Shown: positions 32,774 to 48,387, counted from the stretch's first letter. The stretch: 64,000 nucleotides of DNA from Boothiomyces macroporosus (GCA_027604185.1 JADGKB010000042.1:46928-110927), one strand, 5' to 3'. Notes: generated by a model not told the origin, from the sequence alone. Numbers and translations: made by a program.

Positions 32774-34601
32774 ATGGTGAAATCTCAAAAAATAGTGACG
32801 TTCAATGCCCATTCTATGAAGACCACTTGCGCAAAGATTGGGCCTAAATCTGGACGGGTAATGGCGACAGGAGGTCAGGATCGAAATGTAAATCTTTGGG
32901 CAATTGGAAAACAAAAGAGTATTCTCGTAAGTATAACTAACCATAGAGCCTGTCTGGACATGTGACGCAAGTAGAATCTGTAGCATTAGATTGGCCGGAA
33001 GAACTTGTAGTAGCTGGCTCTGCTGGCGGTAGTCTGAAATTATGGGATTTAGAGCAAGCAAAAGTAATCAGGACGTTAGCTGGACACAGATCTAACGTAA
33101 AGAGTGTGGAATTCCATCCCTTTGGAGAATTCTTTGCTTCTGGATCGTCTGATCTTTCAATTAAAATATGGGATGTGCGAAGAAAGGGCTGTATACAAAC
33201 ATATCACGGACATGATCTCGGTATAAATTCTCTTAAAATTACACCAGATGGTAGATGGATTGCTTCTGGTAGTGAGGATGGAACTGTCAAGGTATTTATA
33301 GTTTAAATTTGATATGGGACATGACAGCAGGAAAATTACTTCATACAATTGCTGATGCTGACGGGCCAATTCATTCAATTTCTTTTAACCCTACAGAATT
33401 TATCATAGCTACATGCTCAATGGACGGATATCTTAGGGTATATGATTTGCAGAATTTTGAAATGATATCTTCATTCAAGGAATCTTACTCTGAGCAGATT
33501 GTATTCACACCAAATGGGCAACATCTACTTGCTGGAGCACAGGACGCACTTCAGGTAATAGATGAAATTTACTCAAGATTTTAACTTGGGAACCTATTGC
33601 GCTTGTGAACGAAGTTCCAGCGAAATGGTCAAATGTTAAGGATATTAAGGTATTGCCTGATACAGACAAGGCCATTGCCTGCACTATCAATGGCTCCTAT
33701 GTTGATGTATGGGGATTTAAAATATCCGAAACCGCAGATTCAAATATTGGCGAAGAATACTTTGATAAAGTAACACCAGAGCCTGTATCACAGAAAATTG
33801 AGGATCTTGCCTATCAAACTAAACAGCTTGATTTAGATAATACAGCAAACCCTGAAACCGCTGTCCCACCAAAAACGTCAAAGAAATTCAAGTACATTCC
33901 AAGTCCAGATGGTTCTAGACCATTAAATCTGGATTTGCAAAGCTTTATAAAACAAGTAATGAAAAACTGATGTTAGGTGCCAGGAAAGCCATCCCAGCCG
34001 ATGTTGATTAGTTCGAGCATTCCCATCAATACCACTGGAGACGCCCTGGACAGCATGAATTTCAGACACACATCAGTGCTCAACATTCTGACCTCTCGAT
34101 TACAGCACATTCGAAGTATCAGGAATGTGTGGAATGAAGAAGATATTCGAGCCTCCATAGTGCAGTTGCTTGAAATTCGGGAAACTAGTGTCGTGGCAGA
34201 TATCCTCAGAATTTTGAACTGCAAACCGAAATTATTGTCTTTGGAAATTTGTTCAATGATTATTCCCCTGTTGTGTGAAATGCTTTTTGAAATGTACGAG
34301 GAGTAATGGTAGATTTTAACTTAGATATATCAAATTATCGTGTAACACTTTACAACTTCTATCCAAATCCTTCACTGACATCATTATTTCTACTATAAAT
34401 ATTGCACAAGGAAGGCAAACTTTGGATTTCAATCTTGAGGACAGGTAACGAAAGTGTTAACTTAGATTGATGAAAAGCCAAAAGTGCAAACAAGAGTTTG
34501 AAAATGCATATATTATATTAACCGAACAAAGTGCGGGGGGTGAATTGGGGAATATCATTAAAGACACGCTGAATGAATTACAGATTGTATACGAAGCCTA
34601 G
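32774..34601 (+). CDS. KATNB1: katanin p80 subunit
   Basis: Seven exons give 566 residues. Introns: 32927-32946, 33292-33311 (ends TG), 33555-33577, 33956-33976, 34303-34324, 34445-34465. Six to seven WD40 repeats (GSEDGTVKIWDMTAGKLL, DLEQAKVIRTLAGH) are followed by a linker and the con80 domain (MNFRHTSVLNILTSRLQHIR), which binds the p60 AAA ATPase. Katanin severs microtubules in spindles and at basal bodies. Its presence fits a flagellated ancestry. The p60 partner is not in this window. Confidence 0.92.
33292..33311 (+). other. 20-nt intron with TG 3' end (katanin p80)
   Basis: gtatttatagtttaaatttg must be removed to join GTC AAG to ATA TGG GAC ATG (VKIWDM). No GT-AG choice nearby gives this frame, so the acceptor is TG, or a base is wrong in the sequence. 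Confidence 0.7.
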
Positions 34602-34704
34602 AAGTAAATATTTCTGTTCTCGCAAATAAATTATGTGAAAATTAATCTTTGTGCATGAAAATGAAAATAGATTTGTCAAAGTTATCTGTTTACAAACAAA
34701 TATT

Positions 34705-36328
34705 ATGACTTCAGTCGAGTATAAACGACAAGAAGTTATAACTGAGCTGATCAATACCGAAAAGGAATATATTAATGACCTAAATTTTATTGTAGATGTG
34801 AACATTTGTTAAATTAGCTTTACTACAATAATTTCAAAAAATTGGAAATACTTTCGCAAGAAGAGATTGAAATATTGTTCTCCAATATCATTGAAATAAT
34901 TAACGTCAGCCAGGTAATACATTCTTTATTCCAGATATTTGTGAATGCACTGGAGAAGCAAAAAATTAAATCAGACGGTATTGTTTTAAAACTCGGGAGC
35001 GTATTACTTTCACAAGTTACTCTGTTGCTTATATTAGAACAGCAATTTCCTTAGATATGAACCATATTGCTCCAATCATTCCACAGCAATGGAACTAATC
35101 AAAATTAAATTAAATGATCCAAGTTTTACAGAGTTTACAAAAGTGATATCAAGCTCAATAATAGGTTTGTGCGATAAAGTGTAGAGGAATGGATCTGGCA
35201 TCTTATCTCTTGAAACCAATTCAAAGAATTTGCAAATACCCATTGTTGATTCGAGAGATCATAAAGTTTACCCCCGAAAGTCATGTTGATTTTGAAGAAT
35301 TAATCAAAGCTAATGATCAAATGCAAGAGAATCTATTATATATCAATCGACTACGGGGGATAAATGATGAACGAATTAAGCTTGTGCATGAAGCAATAGA
35401 CAATATAGTCTTTGGAGAAAATGTAAGTTTCGCCTTGAAAAAGTTCTATCTTCCACCGTCTAACTCAAGAAAGCTTATATCCAAAGGATATTTGCTAAAA
35501 CCAAAGACTTCCTCCATCTACAGCACTCATTCACTTCGATATGTTGTTTTACTTTCGGACTATCTAATTGTATGCAAACCAATTAAAAAATCGGATAAAT
35601 TAAATATGGTTGACTTGGTATCTCTTCTTAGTGTAACTATCTCGGAATGTAAAGGCAAGGAAGGTATATTAATTGCATAACTTCAGGCAACACCGCATTT
35701 AATTTAATTATTGGTGGCAACCGGAAAACAGTATTGATTTCAAAGTCAGAGGTTGAAAAGCAGATATGGATTGATAATATCAAGAATGCAACGGAGCAAT
35801 TGATATTATCAATCTGCGAAGGAAAGCAAGCTCCTCCAGAGTTGCGGAAACACAATATTACAGAGAGTGAATCATTCGACGCTGATAATATCCTCGAAAC
35901 TCCGAGTATTTTTGATAAACCGGTCTCAATTTCTAAAGCAAATTATAAATGTGAATCTGTTGGTAGCATGAATTCAAATATTGGTGTAGACCGAAAATTA
36001 GACGTTAGCAGCAAGATAAGACGTTCAACACCAATTCTTGACGACTCTACAAAAATATTTGGAAATATACAATTAAAAAATGATAGAAGTAGTTCATTGC
36101 TAATATACAGAAGAGAATAATTTAAAAGAACCAAATATTGATATGTTACAAAGTCCTGGTTTAGAACAAAACGCGTGGAAATCCACTAAAAATGTTCAGG
36201 ATATTCCTCAAAAAAATTGTGGAAATCAATTCATTCAAAAAGAAAGTATTGAAAGTCTATCGCAAACTCCGTCTGAATCTCTCGATAGAACCTATTTATG
36301 TTCATTTTTGAACAATAATGCAATATAG
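34705..36328 (+). CDS. RhoGEF (DH-PH) protein
   Basis: Seven exons; introns 34798-34817, 34914-34934, 35016-35037, 35143-35164, 35664-35686, 36089-36110. The product is 497 residues. It begins with a DH domain: RQEVITELINTEKEYINDL (CR1), CRGMDLASYLLKPIQRICKY (CR3) and PLLIREIIKFT. A PH domain follows (SRKLISKGYLL ... EVEKQIWIDNIKNAT), then a serine/threonine-rich tail of about 130 residues. DH domains load GTP on Rho-family GTPases for actin or polarity control. The last intron is needed to reach the 36328 stop; without it the protein ends at 36120. Confidence 0.88.
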
Positions 36329-36468
36329 TTTGAAGGAATACTGAAATAATAATTCAATTTTGATTACCGTTGCATTTACTAGTTCTTCAAATGTTTAACT
36401 CCAAATATTTTCGAAAGTCCAAATTGATAAATTCTATAATAGAGTGATGTCAGTTAAAAATTTTAGCA

Positions 36469-39400
36469 ATGAACACTAAAATTGAAAAATCATTGCTGAA
36501 TGTTAATCAAAGTTCTACAAAGGAGACCAAAGTTATAAAGTACCATGCAAATACCGACAAAGTAAATATAGTGAAGGATTCAGCAACCTATCGAGCAGAG
36601 AGAGACATGAATCTTTCTCACTTTAAGGAGTTACTTTCCATATTCCAGGCATCTGCTGATAAAGAAACTGGTATGATCAATATGGAGGAATTCAAGCAGG
36701 CATTCGCTACAGTCCTGGGGAAAGGACTGACAGAGGAGCAAATGACAGCAATGTTTATGAAGATTGATGCTAACACAGGTACAATCTAGATATAATAGAT
36801 AATCATATTGATTGGGATGACTTTAGTACCTACATGTTGTTAAGAGCAGAAGGACAGAAACAAATGATCGAGGCAGCTGAAATGAAACTCTTTGATACAT
36901 CTGACAGAAATAATCGAATCAACACAAAACATAAGGAAATGATAGTAAGAATACAATACATAGGCTCACACAAAAGATATATGACATGCAGTAGGGAAGG
37001 AACAGTTTGCTACTGGAATGAAAACTTCAAATTACAACGTTCCTTCCTCAATGTAGGGTAAGGCTAATTTTTCATCTTTAGCCAGCTGCAGGTGGAGAAA
37101 AAACTGGATACTGAGGCTAATTTGGATCCCACTTTCGACGGGACTCCATTCAGGTGGGTACACGATGCGATATACATGGAAAATCTACAAAAATTAGCTT
37201 TGGCAACTGATGATCATCAAATTACATTCTATGGTAATGTGAAATTAATTGAAGAAGCGACTACCATGGAAAAATGTCTTCTTCTGGATCTGCAAAATAC
37301 AAATGTGCTCACATTAGATTATTGTATGGTGAAAGATTCTCATCTATCGCCAAAGAGTATGCTCATTTACGGAACTGATTCAGGGCATATCAACGTGTTC
37401 ACTTTTGATGTGGACAAGATGTTGAAGGTTGCCGTAAGGCAGAAAGGTCAAATTGAACGAATATTTATTGAGAAGGAGGGATCAAAATTAGTAAAACACT
37501 TGGGAAGTGTTTGGAAACGAAAAGCACACAATGATTGGGCGATGAAAGTTCGCTATGTACCAGAAATGAAATCCATTATTTCCTGCTCTCCTGATCCAAA
37601 GGAAAGTTTAGTGGTTGCTGAGCTGGATAACAACCACAAATGGCAATATCATATATCCCCTGTAAACAAGGGGGTGAACTCTTTCGCTTATTGCAGGTTT
37701 CCTGTTACAATAGTGACAGGAGGGACTGATAGACAAATTCGTCTTTGGAATCCCCATCGGCTGCAACATCCTATGGCTACACTAAAGGGACACAATTCGC
37801 CTATAACTGAGATCTGTGTTAATGAGATTAGTGGCCAAATTATTTCATTATCTCTGGACAAGCAAGTTCGAGTTTGGGATATTAGGAAGCAAGTTTGTCT
37901 TCAAACTATATCCAACACAGATAGACAGAAACCAGATGACCAATTAACCACTGTCATTTTTAATCCTATAGATTGTAAAATAGTTACCGCTTCTAATACC
38001 ATTCAAGTTTACAAGATTAATGATCGCTATGCCACCAAAAATCATCCTAAAAGTCATGATTTTCCAGTTAGAGACGTTATCTTCAACCCAACTTTCCAGC
38101 AGATAATTACTGGGTAAATGTTTATTAATTTTGATGTGATGGAGGGATTGTCAATGTTTGGGATCTTTATTCTGGTCAGAAAACTTTTCAATTTAGCAAC
38201 ACACATGATGGATGTGAAATAACTACAATGCTAATTGACAAATGTGGAAGAAGACTGATCACTGGTGGACGGAACGGTACTATTAGGGTTTGGAATTACA
38301 ACAACGGAGAGTTGCTTCAGGAGTTAATAAAAGGAGATAGTTCAGAGGTGACTAGTTTAGAAGTATATTGGATGTTAACAATAGTACATAAACATTAAAG
38401 ATACCACATTTATCGTTGCAACAGGATGGGAGAGAAAGATTAACATGTTTGCAGATGACGCGAATGCACCTATACTATATCCAGCATACACTTGGCCGCA
38501 CCCTTCAAATTCAAAATCCCAGTGGCATACCGACGATATCGTTTCAATAGCATTCTGCGATCCATGCTTTCTGGCAAGTGGCTCGTACAATGGGGAAATA
38601 TTTGTAACCAACCTCAATTCTGGACATATAATTCAAAAATTCAAGATTTATGATGAAATAGATCTTAAAAACGGCTTCTCGATCCAAAAAACAACAATTG
38701 ACAAAGGTTAAATTTGTTAATTTAGTTTTATTTCTTAGGAATCGGGCAAATATAGTCGGTGCCGCCACTTTGGTTACTTGTGGTGGGGATGGATACATTA
38801 GATTCTGGAACATTGATAGCGGGGAGCTGCAATTAGAAGTTGACTGTTCAATGGGAAGAAAGGAAGGAATTTACGTTATTGAAACGAACTCTGCTAATAC
38901 TATACTCATTACAGGAGATGCTTGCGGATGGGTTTGCATATTTGATATCAAGGAAGTAGGGGTTGCATACTCGAAAGGGCTTTTAGATAACAAATTAAAT
39001 TTGTTGTGCACGTTTAGAGCTCATATCTCGGCAATTAACAGTGTTGAATATGTGGAATCACAAAAATTGATTATGACTGCATCAGTAGATTGCACTGTTC
39101 GACTATTTTTGGTACATGAATCCTAATGTGAGGTTTCTGGAGAGTTCATTGGTATTTTTGGACAAATGGAAAATTGGGATTTGGGCCAACCTCATACATA
39201 TATCCATCCACTTGCACCGTGGGATGTCGGGGTAGAAATGGGAAACAAAAGCCTAAAAGTGTTTGTAAACAAGTTCAAACAAATTACCAAGGGAGGCAGT
39301 AAAGATGAAGAAAACACCCTCCGTCCAAAATCTAGGGCATTCGAACAAGTAGTTCTTCAAAGTACCCCAATTCGATCAAGATTTTCTCAATCTTTATACG

Positions 39401-39588
39401 CCAAAGAAACATTTTGCTCCAAGCCAAAAAGAAAAAGCTACCCAGGAATAAAGACAGGAAATCCAGGTGTAATGGCCGGACTGAGAGTGTATCATCGACT
39501 TTACCCCCATGATCTAGTTGACATAACCAAATCAACAGTAAAACTACAACAATCAAACAGCAAAGGGAAAGCTGAAGTATTCAAATAA
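36469..39588 (+). CDS. EF-hand / WD40 protein (WDR49/WDR64-like)
   Basis: Seven exons give 997 residues. Introns: 36779-36798, 37058-37081 (24 nt), 38114-38133 (ends TG), 38363-38384, 38707-38725, 39112-39132. An N-terminal EF-hand pair (SADKETGMINMEEF, DANTDNHIDWDDF) is followed by about a dozen WD40 repeats; ATGWERKINMF, VLFLRNR and GEFIGIFGQ are typical of this EF-hand/WD group. Relatives are found almost only in organisms with cilia. The C-terminal 140 residues are basic and carry PGVMAGLRVYHRLYPHDL. A flagellar role is inferred from family distribution. Its stop is 17 bp from the stop of the convergent IQ-protein gene. Confidence 0.82.
38114..38133 (+). other. 20-nt intron with TG 3' end (WDR49-like gene)
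   Basis: gtaaatgtttattaattttg must be removed to give ITGCDGGIVNVWDL, a normal WD40 blade. It is the second case of a TTTG acceptor followed by A, in an independent gene. Confidence 0.7.
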
Positions 39589-39605
39589 ATTAACAAGCTT
39601 CATTG

Positions 39606-41417
39606 TTATTTAAATCTTGACTCCATGTATGCTTTTTCCATCATTTCAAATAGTTGCTGATTTGGTGGTAGTAACTAATGTGAGCTTGTGAATACCTTAA
39701 ACACCATGACATTCTTTGACTTGTTTGACAAGACAAGAAGCTGTTGTCATTTCACAATTACCTTTGCTTCGGCATTCTCCTTTTGCTTTTCAATTAATGC
39801 CTTCAAATATGCTTTTCTCCTTTCTACCAAATTTTCCAAAATCACTCGATGCTTGATGTTCCTAGATAAATAAGTGGCTACTCTGCAATTCTCAATGATA
39901 TCTTATCATCTTCCTTCTTTTTTTTCTTTTTTGATTTTGGTTTTTTATCATCCAATTCAGATGTGCTTCCCTTGCCGCCTTTTCCTCTTTGGGACCACCA
40001 CACTCCTTCCATGTTTTCCCAGTGCTTGGAAATTGCAACTATGCGGCATTCGCGGATCTTCAAGAATGTCTTGCAGTAGCGTTGAGCCTTTATAACTTAA
40101 TTAGTAAGTTAGAACCTGAAAATCTGTACTTTTTGACAATCTTCATAAGTTTTGACACATCATAAACTTCTTGAAAGAAGGATTGAATAATGTCTGATGC
40201 CAATCTGAGTCTTGCATTTTTCCATTTTACGTAGAATACTTTGAATGCTTTTCCAATCACAATTAGAGCCTTTCGCTTCATCTCTTCTACTTTTGCATAC
40301 AAGAACTTTCTGTACCACCTTTGAATCACAATGGCAGCCCTATTTCTTTTCAAATTTGACATTCTAGCAGCATGTGTTGTCTATATTAATAGCCTTTACC
40401 GCCAAATGTTTCTGAATCATTGCAATTCTTGAAGCCAGAAAGATAACCACAAACCATCTCGCTTGAATAATTTGGGTTGATCCAGCAAAATCTTTTTCTA
40501 TTGCCAAATTTCGTGCCTGAGATATTAGTGCTCACTTACCAATCTGGCATCTTTTTGCTCCATATTGTAAATATGCCGTGCCAATTCCATTTTATCCAAC
40601 TTTCTTTTTCGTTTTAATACACTTTCCAACCGTTCTTGGTGCTTTATTTTCTAAAATTGAAATGCAAATTACTTGAGTTTCTATCTGTGCCCGTTTCAAA
40701 TTTGCTTCCCATGCTAATTTCTTATTCAAGTGAATATGGTCACCAGCAGATTTAGTTTGCCTGGTATAGCCAACTATTATCAGTAATATTCTAACCGACT
40801 TTCTGTTGGAGGATTTCCCACTGAACGGGGTTCGTTTTAAGCATCTGTATCCTCTTTGACAAATCATTCATTATTGCTCTTACAGGTTTTCGGCCAATAA
40901 TCGATTTTTGACTTTGTTGATTTATGTTCATTGTTGCCAAAGGCCCTGCCGCATTGGCTATTTGCTTTTTGACATCAATGTTCATCCGATTTTGATGGAT
41001 ATCTCCATAGTCATCCGCGTTTGGTGTAAAGTCTATCCCACTGTCACTGTCATTCAATAATTTAGCATAATCTTGAGCGTTAATGTTCTTATTACCAATC
41101 AGTTTCATTAGCTCTGACCAGTTCTTGTCAAAGGCAACTGCCATTGAATCACGATTGAATTCATTCGCCTCTACTCCATTAATCTTTGGGAGACGGTCAT
41201 TGGTATTTGATTTTTGTAGCAGTTTGATCAAGTTTGCTAGCCGATAATTTTGTTTCTGGGTTGCAGGCGAAATTGCTGGAATGAAAAATCTATTTGGCTC
41301 AGCTTTCAACACTGCCGGCGCAGTCTTGGAGAGGTAGTCATCTCTATCAACCTTGCTCCTGTTAAAATTACTCTGATTACTAACAGGCGCAGTTGCTATG
41401 TCTACGCGTTTCGCCAT
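39606..41417 (-). CDS. IQ-motif coiled-coil protein, putative flagellar
   Basis: Nine exons give 547 residues. Introns: 40774-40795, 40651-40672, 40517-40539, 40381-40399, 40096-40115, 39862-39881, 39741-39761, 39675-39695. The N-terminal 200 residues are poorly structured. Then come charged helices with at least two to three IQ-like motifs (QIIQARWFVVIFLASRIA, AAIVIQRWYRKFLYAK), a lysine-rich segment and a last helix LLPPNQQLFEMMEKAYMESR. IQ motifs bind calmodulin or myosin-type light chains. Gene identity is not recognised. The convergent EF-hand/WD gene suggests a shared theme but proves nothing. Confidence 0.7.
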
Positions 41418-41492
41418 GAGAAATAAAAAAATAAACTGGAAAAAATACTATTCAAAGAAAGAGATTTATTGATCAAGCAAAACAAAATAGAC

Positions 41493-42709
<1,217 letters not shown>

Positions 42710-43258
42710 TTTAGAGATGAGGACTTTTGCAGATTGAAAAAGCGATTTTGGCGTCTTTATACACGATCCAAAGTGGCGCAAATTGCTGAAATCCAACCAA
42801 TCACCTTCTCGCAGCCACAATGGAGGAAACACCCTTGTCTAAACAAATAGCCCATTGTTCTCACAATTGAGATGTGGAGGACTGAAATACTATATATAGC
42901 GCAATATATTAGATAAGGCGGTTAGATACCAAGAATTTTTAAAGTGATTTTGAAGCAGATTTGATGTGATAAAAAAAGCATGATGACACCAAACACACCA
43001 AAAAACGGGGGGTTGACAACATAAACAAACTTTAGATTAATAAATACGGTCTAGCGAGGCGTCAGAGAATATTACTGCGGAATACTGAGCTCGCCTGCCG
43101 GTAATATCTCCGCATCTATGTCGGATTATCTCTTTTTAATTTCGATGGGTTGGCGGATGTGCAATATTAAAATAAGATTCAACTGATTAAATCACAAGGA
43201 TAATCTTGGAAAATCAATGCCTTATTTCAAAGGATTTCAATTTTGATTTATTTTCACA
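42710..43258. other. actin upstream region
   Basis: About 550 bp, one of the longest gene-free stretches here. It holds a TATAAAGA box for actin (42754-42761), a TATATATA stretch near 42890 and a G-run near 43007. No coding frame, RNA gene or repeat recognised. Confidence 0.5.
42754..42761 (-). promoter_or_regulatory. TATA box of actin
   Basis: TATAAAGA on the minus strand ends 45 bp before the actin ATG at 42709. Confidence 0.5.
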
Positions 43259-44632
43259 TTATAGTACCATAAAGAACACGACAACAATGGCACCCAAAGC
43301 GCGTAACGCAGTAGCACTAGAGTCAACAGGTCCTGGTGCTGGTTGTGCTTGCGGTTGTGTTTGAGGTGCACTGACTGGTTGTTGGAGTTTGGCACTTTGC
43401 CCGTTATTTGAAATTAGGGTCAAGGCGTTAAACAACTCTAGCGCGTTCATTTGTAAATGAACACTTTTTGTAGAAACTGACTTTCCAGTTGACCAGTAGT
43501 CACTGTAAGCGTTCCAATTGTTATCACACATTGGGATCAATGCCTTTGCTGAGTTCTGGAGTGTAGTTTGAATCAAGTTTTTCATATCTTGGTTGCTAGT
43601 GAACATGTAAACATAAGCCAACCCTCTGATAAAGGTTCCTTTTGGCGATACTTGATCTTGAGCACAGCCATTAGCGGAGGTTTCACATCGATCTTGAATA
43701 ACTCCATTGTTACTGTACAAATCCATTGCTTTCTTGGCAATATTTTCGGCTGCTGTCATGTATTGTTGGTCCCCAGTAGCTTTGTACAACCATGCTAAAG
43801 CCCCAGCCAAGGTACCTGGATTGTAAGAATCCGAAAGGTACTTGCTATCGGTCATACTGTTTGCACATGTAGAATCAGACATTACACCGTCATAAATTCT
43901 GAAATCTGAACTGATTATGCCACCCTTCAACCAATTGTAAGTTTTAACCGCATTGTCAATGTAAGTTTTGTTTCCTGTCATCAAGTACAATCGTGCACCA
44001 ATGTTGATGTGTTGGGCATTGGTAATGGTAGACTTAAGAAACTTTCTGGATTTGTTTGGGTCTTGTCGATTACGATTCCAAAAGATACCACCTCCACAAC
44101 TATCATCCCATTGAGCCCATACATCGTCATATGTGCTTTGAATAAGCGCAAGATAACTGACACCTCCAGGCATAACAGAAGTTGGGTTGCCAAATAATTC
44201 TGGGCCAGTAACAACACCTAGTCCCCACCACATGATATCATCGTTCCATCTTCCAGCCAAGCCATTTATAACTTTGTTTGCCCCCAAGAAAGAACCAATC
44301 TTTCCAGAAGAACCAAGGGTAAGTCCATTTACAACAGTTGTAGTGTATTGGTTATCACCTGTTGCTCGCATATATTCCATCATTGCACCCCACATAATAC
44401 CACCTTCGTACCATTGGAAGCCAGTTTCATCATGATTAGTGCTTTCAATAATGTGTCCTTCTCTTGCGTTTGGTGGATTAGCGGGATAAGGTCTATAGTA
44501 ACTCATTAACTGTTGCGCTATTTTTGAGGTTGCTGCTTTTATGCTATCTGAGTATTAGACCAATTTACCTGCAGAGCTGAAATCTACGCTAACTGCGGAA
44601 TATACAATCGAAACTAATAATACTTTAAACAT
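43259..44632 (-). CDS. GH76 Dfg5/Dcw1-like wall enzyme, GPI-anchored
   Basis: Two exons with a 21-nt intron at 44548-44568 just after the signal peptide give 450 residues. The GH76 core shows FQWYEGGIMWGAMMEYM, GRWNDDIMWWG with the catalytic aspartate pair, CGGGIFWNRNRQDP and SPKGTFIRGLAYVYMF. A proline/glutamine-rich linker and a hydrophobic tail (ALGAIVVVFFMVL) suggest a GPI anchor. Fungal Dfg5/Dcw1 enzymes transfer GPI-mannoproteins onto wall glucan. It is a paralogue of the divergent gene at 45341. The exon carrying the catalytic domain has no introns, unlike the paralogue. Confidence 0.92.
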
Positions 44633-44657
44633 TGCAAAGCTTGAAAGTTGCTCATTC

Positions 44658-44665
44658 CCTTTATA
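44658..44665 (-). promoter_or_regulatory. TATA box of GH76 gene 1
   Basis: TATAAAGG on the minus strand, 26-33 bp upstream of the ATG at 44632. Confidence 0.5.
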
Positions 44666-44911
44666 ACCTGGCTTACTTGGGGCTTTTCTGTTTCAGTTTG
44701 AGGGCTCGATATGCCATCATGCTGAGCTGGGAAATTAGTCCAAATATTCGAATTGCTCAAACAATCTCCAGATGAATAAAAGACAGGTCTACTTTTTAAT
44801 GAATCGGATTTTTGGGTTTCTTTACATATCAATAAGGTTGATGAAACACGCTGACGCGCCACCAATGTAATATTAAGAAAGTTCCAATTCTACAGTCTGG
44901 ATGCAGTTTCA

Positions 44912-45192
44912 ATGGAGATTGCTTACCATGCCATAATATATCAAAGAGGTTATCCGGCCGTGCCATACACTCATGAGTACCAATTTCCTCTGCATGAAGA
45001 TTACCTGGATAGCCCCTATTCAGTGCATCAATTCAAACGAAATTTTAAATTTGTTGAAAGCTAGAACAAAGGCGGATGCATTTCTTCTATTTGTAAACAA
45101 AAGTTATTCAGTTGAGCAGGGCTCATCCGAAAAACGCTGTGCCTCAAAAATTGATATTAAGGATTATTCCAAATCAGACAGATAATACATGA
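44912..45192 (+). CDS. possible small gene between the GH76 genes
   Basis: Assuming two 19-nt introns (45053-45071 and 45093-45111), an 80-residue frame opens with MEIAYHAIIYQRGYPAVPY and ends with LSRAHPKNAVPQKLILRIIP. The introns have the size and GT-AG ends typical of the window and the frame closes properly, but I know no homologue. The middle exon is only 21 nt. It may equally be chance in a 700-bp divergent promoter region, which otherwise shows only the TATA boxes of the two flanking genes. Confidence 0.3.
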
Positions 45193-45305
45193 TATTACAC
45201 GCTTGAAGCGCTCTTAACAGCGCATTTCCCGTCTGAATTGAATTGTTTGTTTACATTGTGTGCACTGGCGATTATATTTATATCAATCAATGTGCCTGCC
45301 ACACT

Positions 45306-45313
45306 TATAAAAG
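45306..45313 (+). promoter_or_regulatory. TATA box of GH76 gene 2
   Basis: TATAAAAG lies 35 bp before ATG 45341. It makes 45341 a better start than the in-frame ATG at 45317, which is only 3 bp after the box. Confidence 0.55.
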
Positions 45314-45340
45314 AGGATGCGGTCGAGATTCACTTTACAA

Positions 45341-46705
45341 ATGTATCAATTCATCGTCTTCAATCTTGTACAATCAGCAACCCTTGATGTTACCAGCACA
45401 TCCGCCATTTCTCAAGCTCAGCAGGCAATTGCCAAAAAGCTATTTACCTACTACAATCCACCAAACACCGTTGACGGAACTCTTATGCCTCTCAATGCTG
45501 GCACTACCACCGCGGGCTATGAATGGTATGAAGGTGGTATTTGCTGGGGTGCTGTTTTTGAATACGCTAGAGTATCTGGGGACGGACAATACAGCCAAGA
45601 CGTCAACAAAGGTCTTCAAGCCGCTTCTTATGGGTCAGTCGGCTCATTCTTGGGAGTTGACAAAGAGATCAATGGGCTAATTGGAAGATGGGTAAGCTAT
45701 CGCTAATCTCAGAATGATGATATTCAGTGGTGGGGACTGGCTACAACTACTGGCGCTGAATTATTTGGTGCAAATACAAATATCCCTGGTGGTGTAACAT
45801 ATGAAGCGCTGGCTCAAAGGTATTCCTTGTACTAACCCAGTACCTACGATGATGTGTGGGCCCAATGGGATAACACTTGCGGCGGTGGTATCTTCTGGAA
45901 CAGAAAGTAAATATTGGTTAACATTAGCCGTCTAGATCAAAATGCACAAAGAAAATACTATAAATCAGCGATTACCAATTCACAAGCCATCAATATCGGT
46001 GCCCGATTGTATCTATTGACAAAGAACCAAACCTACATTGACAACTCTATGAAAATTTACAACTGGATGATGTCTTCAAAAATCGTTGGCTCTGATTTTG
46101 CTGTTTATGATGGCTTGTTGGCAGATAGCACTTGTGCACTTTCGGGTGTACAACTTTCCTACAATGCTGGTTTCTTGGCAGGTGCGCTGGCTTGGCTTTA
46201 CAAAGCATCAGGGAACCAGGATGTTATTAAAACCGCTGAAAGTATCGCTTTGAAATCCCTCCAAACCTTTTCCAAGAATGGAATAATCGCTGATTTGTGT
46301 GAACCAAATTGCCTTGTATATGTTGTTTCTCCAAAGGGATTACATGTGCGTGGACTTCAGTATGTGTACATGTATTCTCAAAACGCTGATGTCAAGTCTC
46401 AAATTAAGGCTGCTTTGCAAAAGAGTGCACAGTCACTTGCTCAATATTGCGACGACCAATGGAGCTGCAATGCTCAAAGCTGGTCAGGACCACAAATCGC
46501 TGCTGATGTTCATCTTCAAACTAACGCGCTCGAATTATTTAATGCTTTAGCTGCCACCAATGGAGTAAGCTCGTCAGTCACCAATGTCCCTGCTGCCAAC
46601 ACCATAGGAGGGGCTGCAACTACTTCCAAGAACGGGGCCACTAATGCTCTTTCTGAAACTTGGGTGGTGGTCTTGTCATTCCTAACTTTCTTCTTTGCCC
46701 AATAA
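45341..46705 (+). CDS. GH76 Dfg5/Dcw1-like wall enzyme, second copy
   Basis: Four exons with three 21-nt introns (45692-45712, 45820-45840, 45907-45927) give 433 residues. Features are a short hydrophobic leader, EWYEGGICWGAVFEY, GRWNDDIQWWG (catalytic pair), STYDDVWAQWDNTCGGGIFW, SPKGLHVRGLQYVYMY and a hydrophobic C-terminus (WVVVLSFLTFFFA) after an S/T-rich linker, again a GPI-type signal. It is divergent from and paralogous to 43259-44632. The three introns interrupt codons that are uninterrupted in the paralogue, so introns were gained or lost after duplication. Confidence 0.92.
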
Positions 46706-46837
46706 ATTAAATCTCCATTTTATCTTCGCTTCTCCATCGCGACGATTAATTCTCAATCGCGATCGTCCATAGCCCATGGTGGAGTTGCTGGTCAGCGAAA
46801 ACGTTCCTATCCCAGCCTCAGAACTTGAATTTTTCAA

Positions 46838-48348
<1,511 letters not shown>

Positions 48349-48387
48349 ATAAAATATTTTGATGTGATTTTTTCAGCTATTTTTTAC

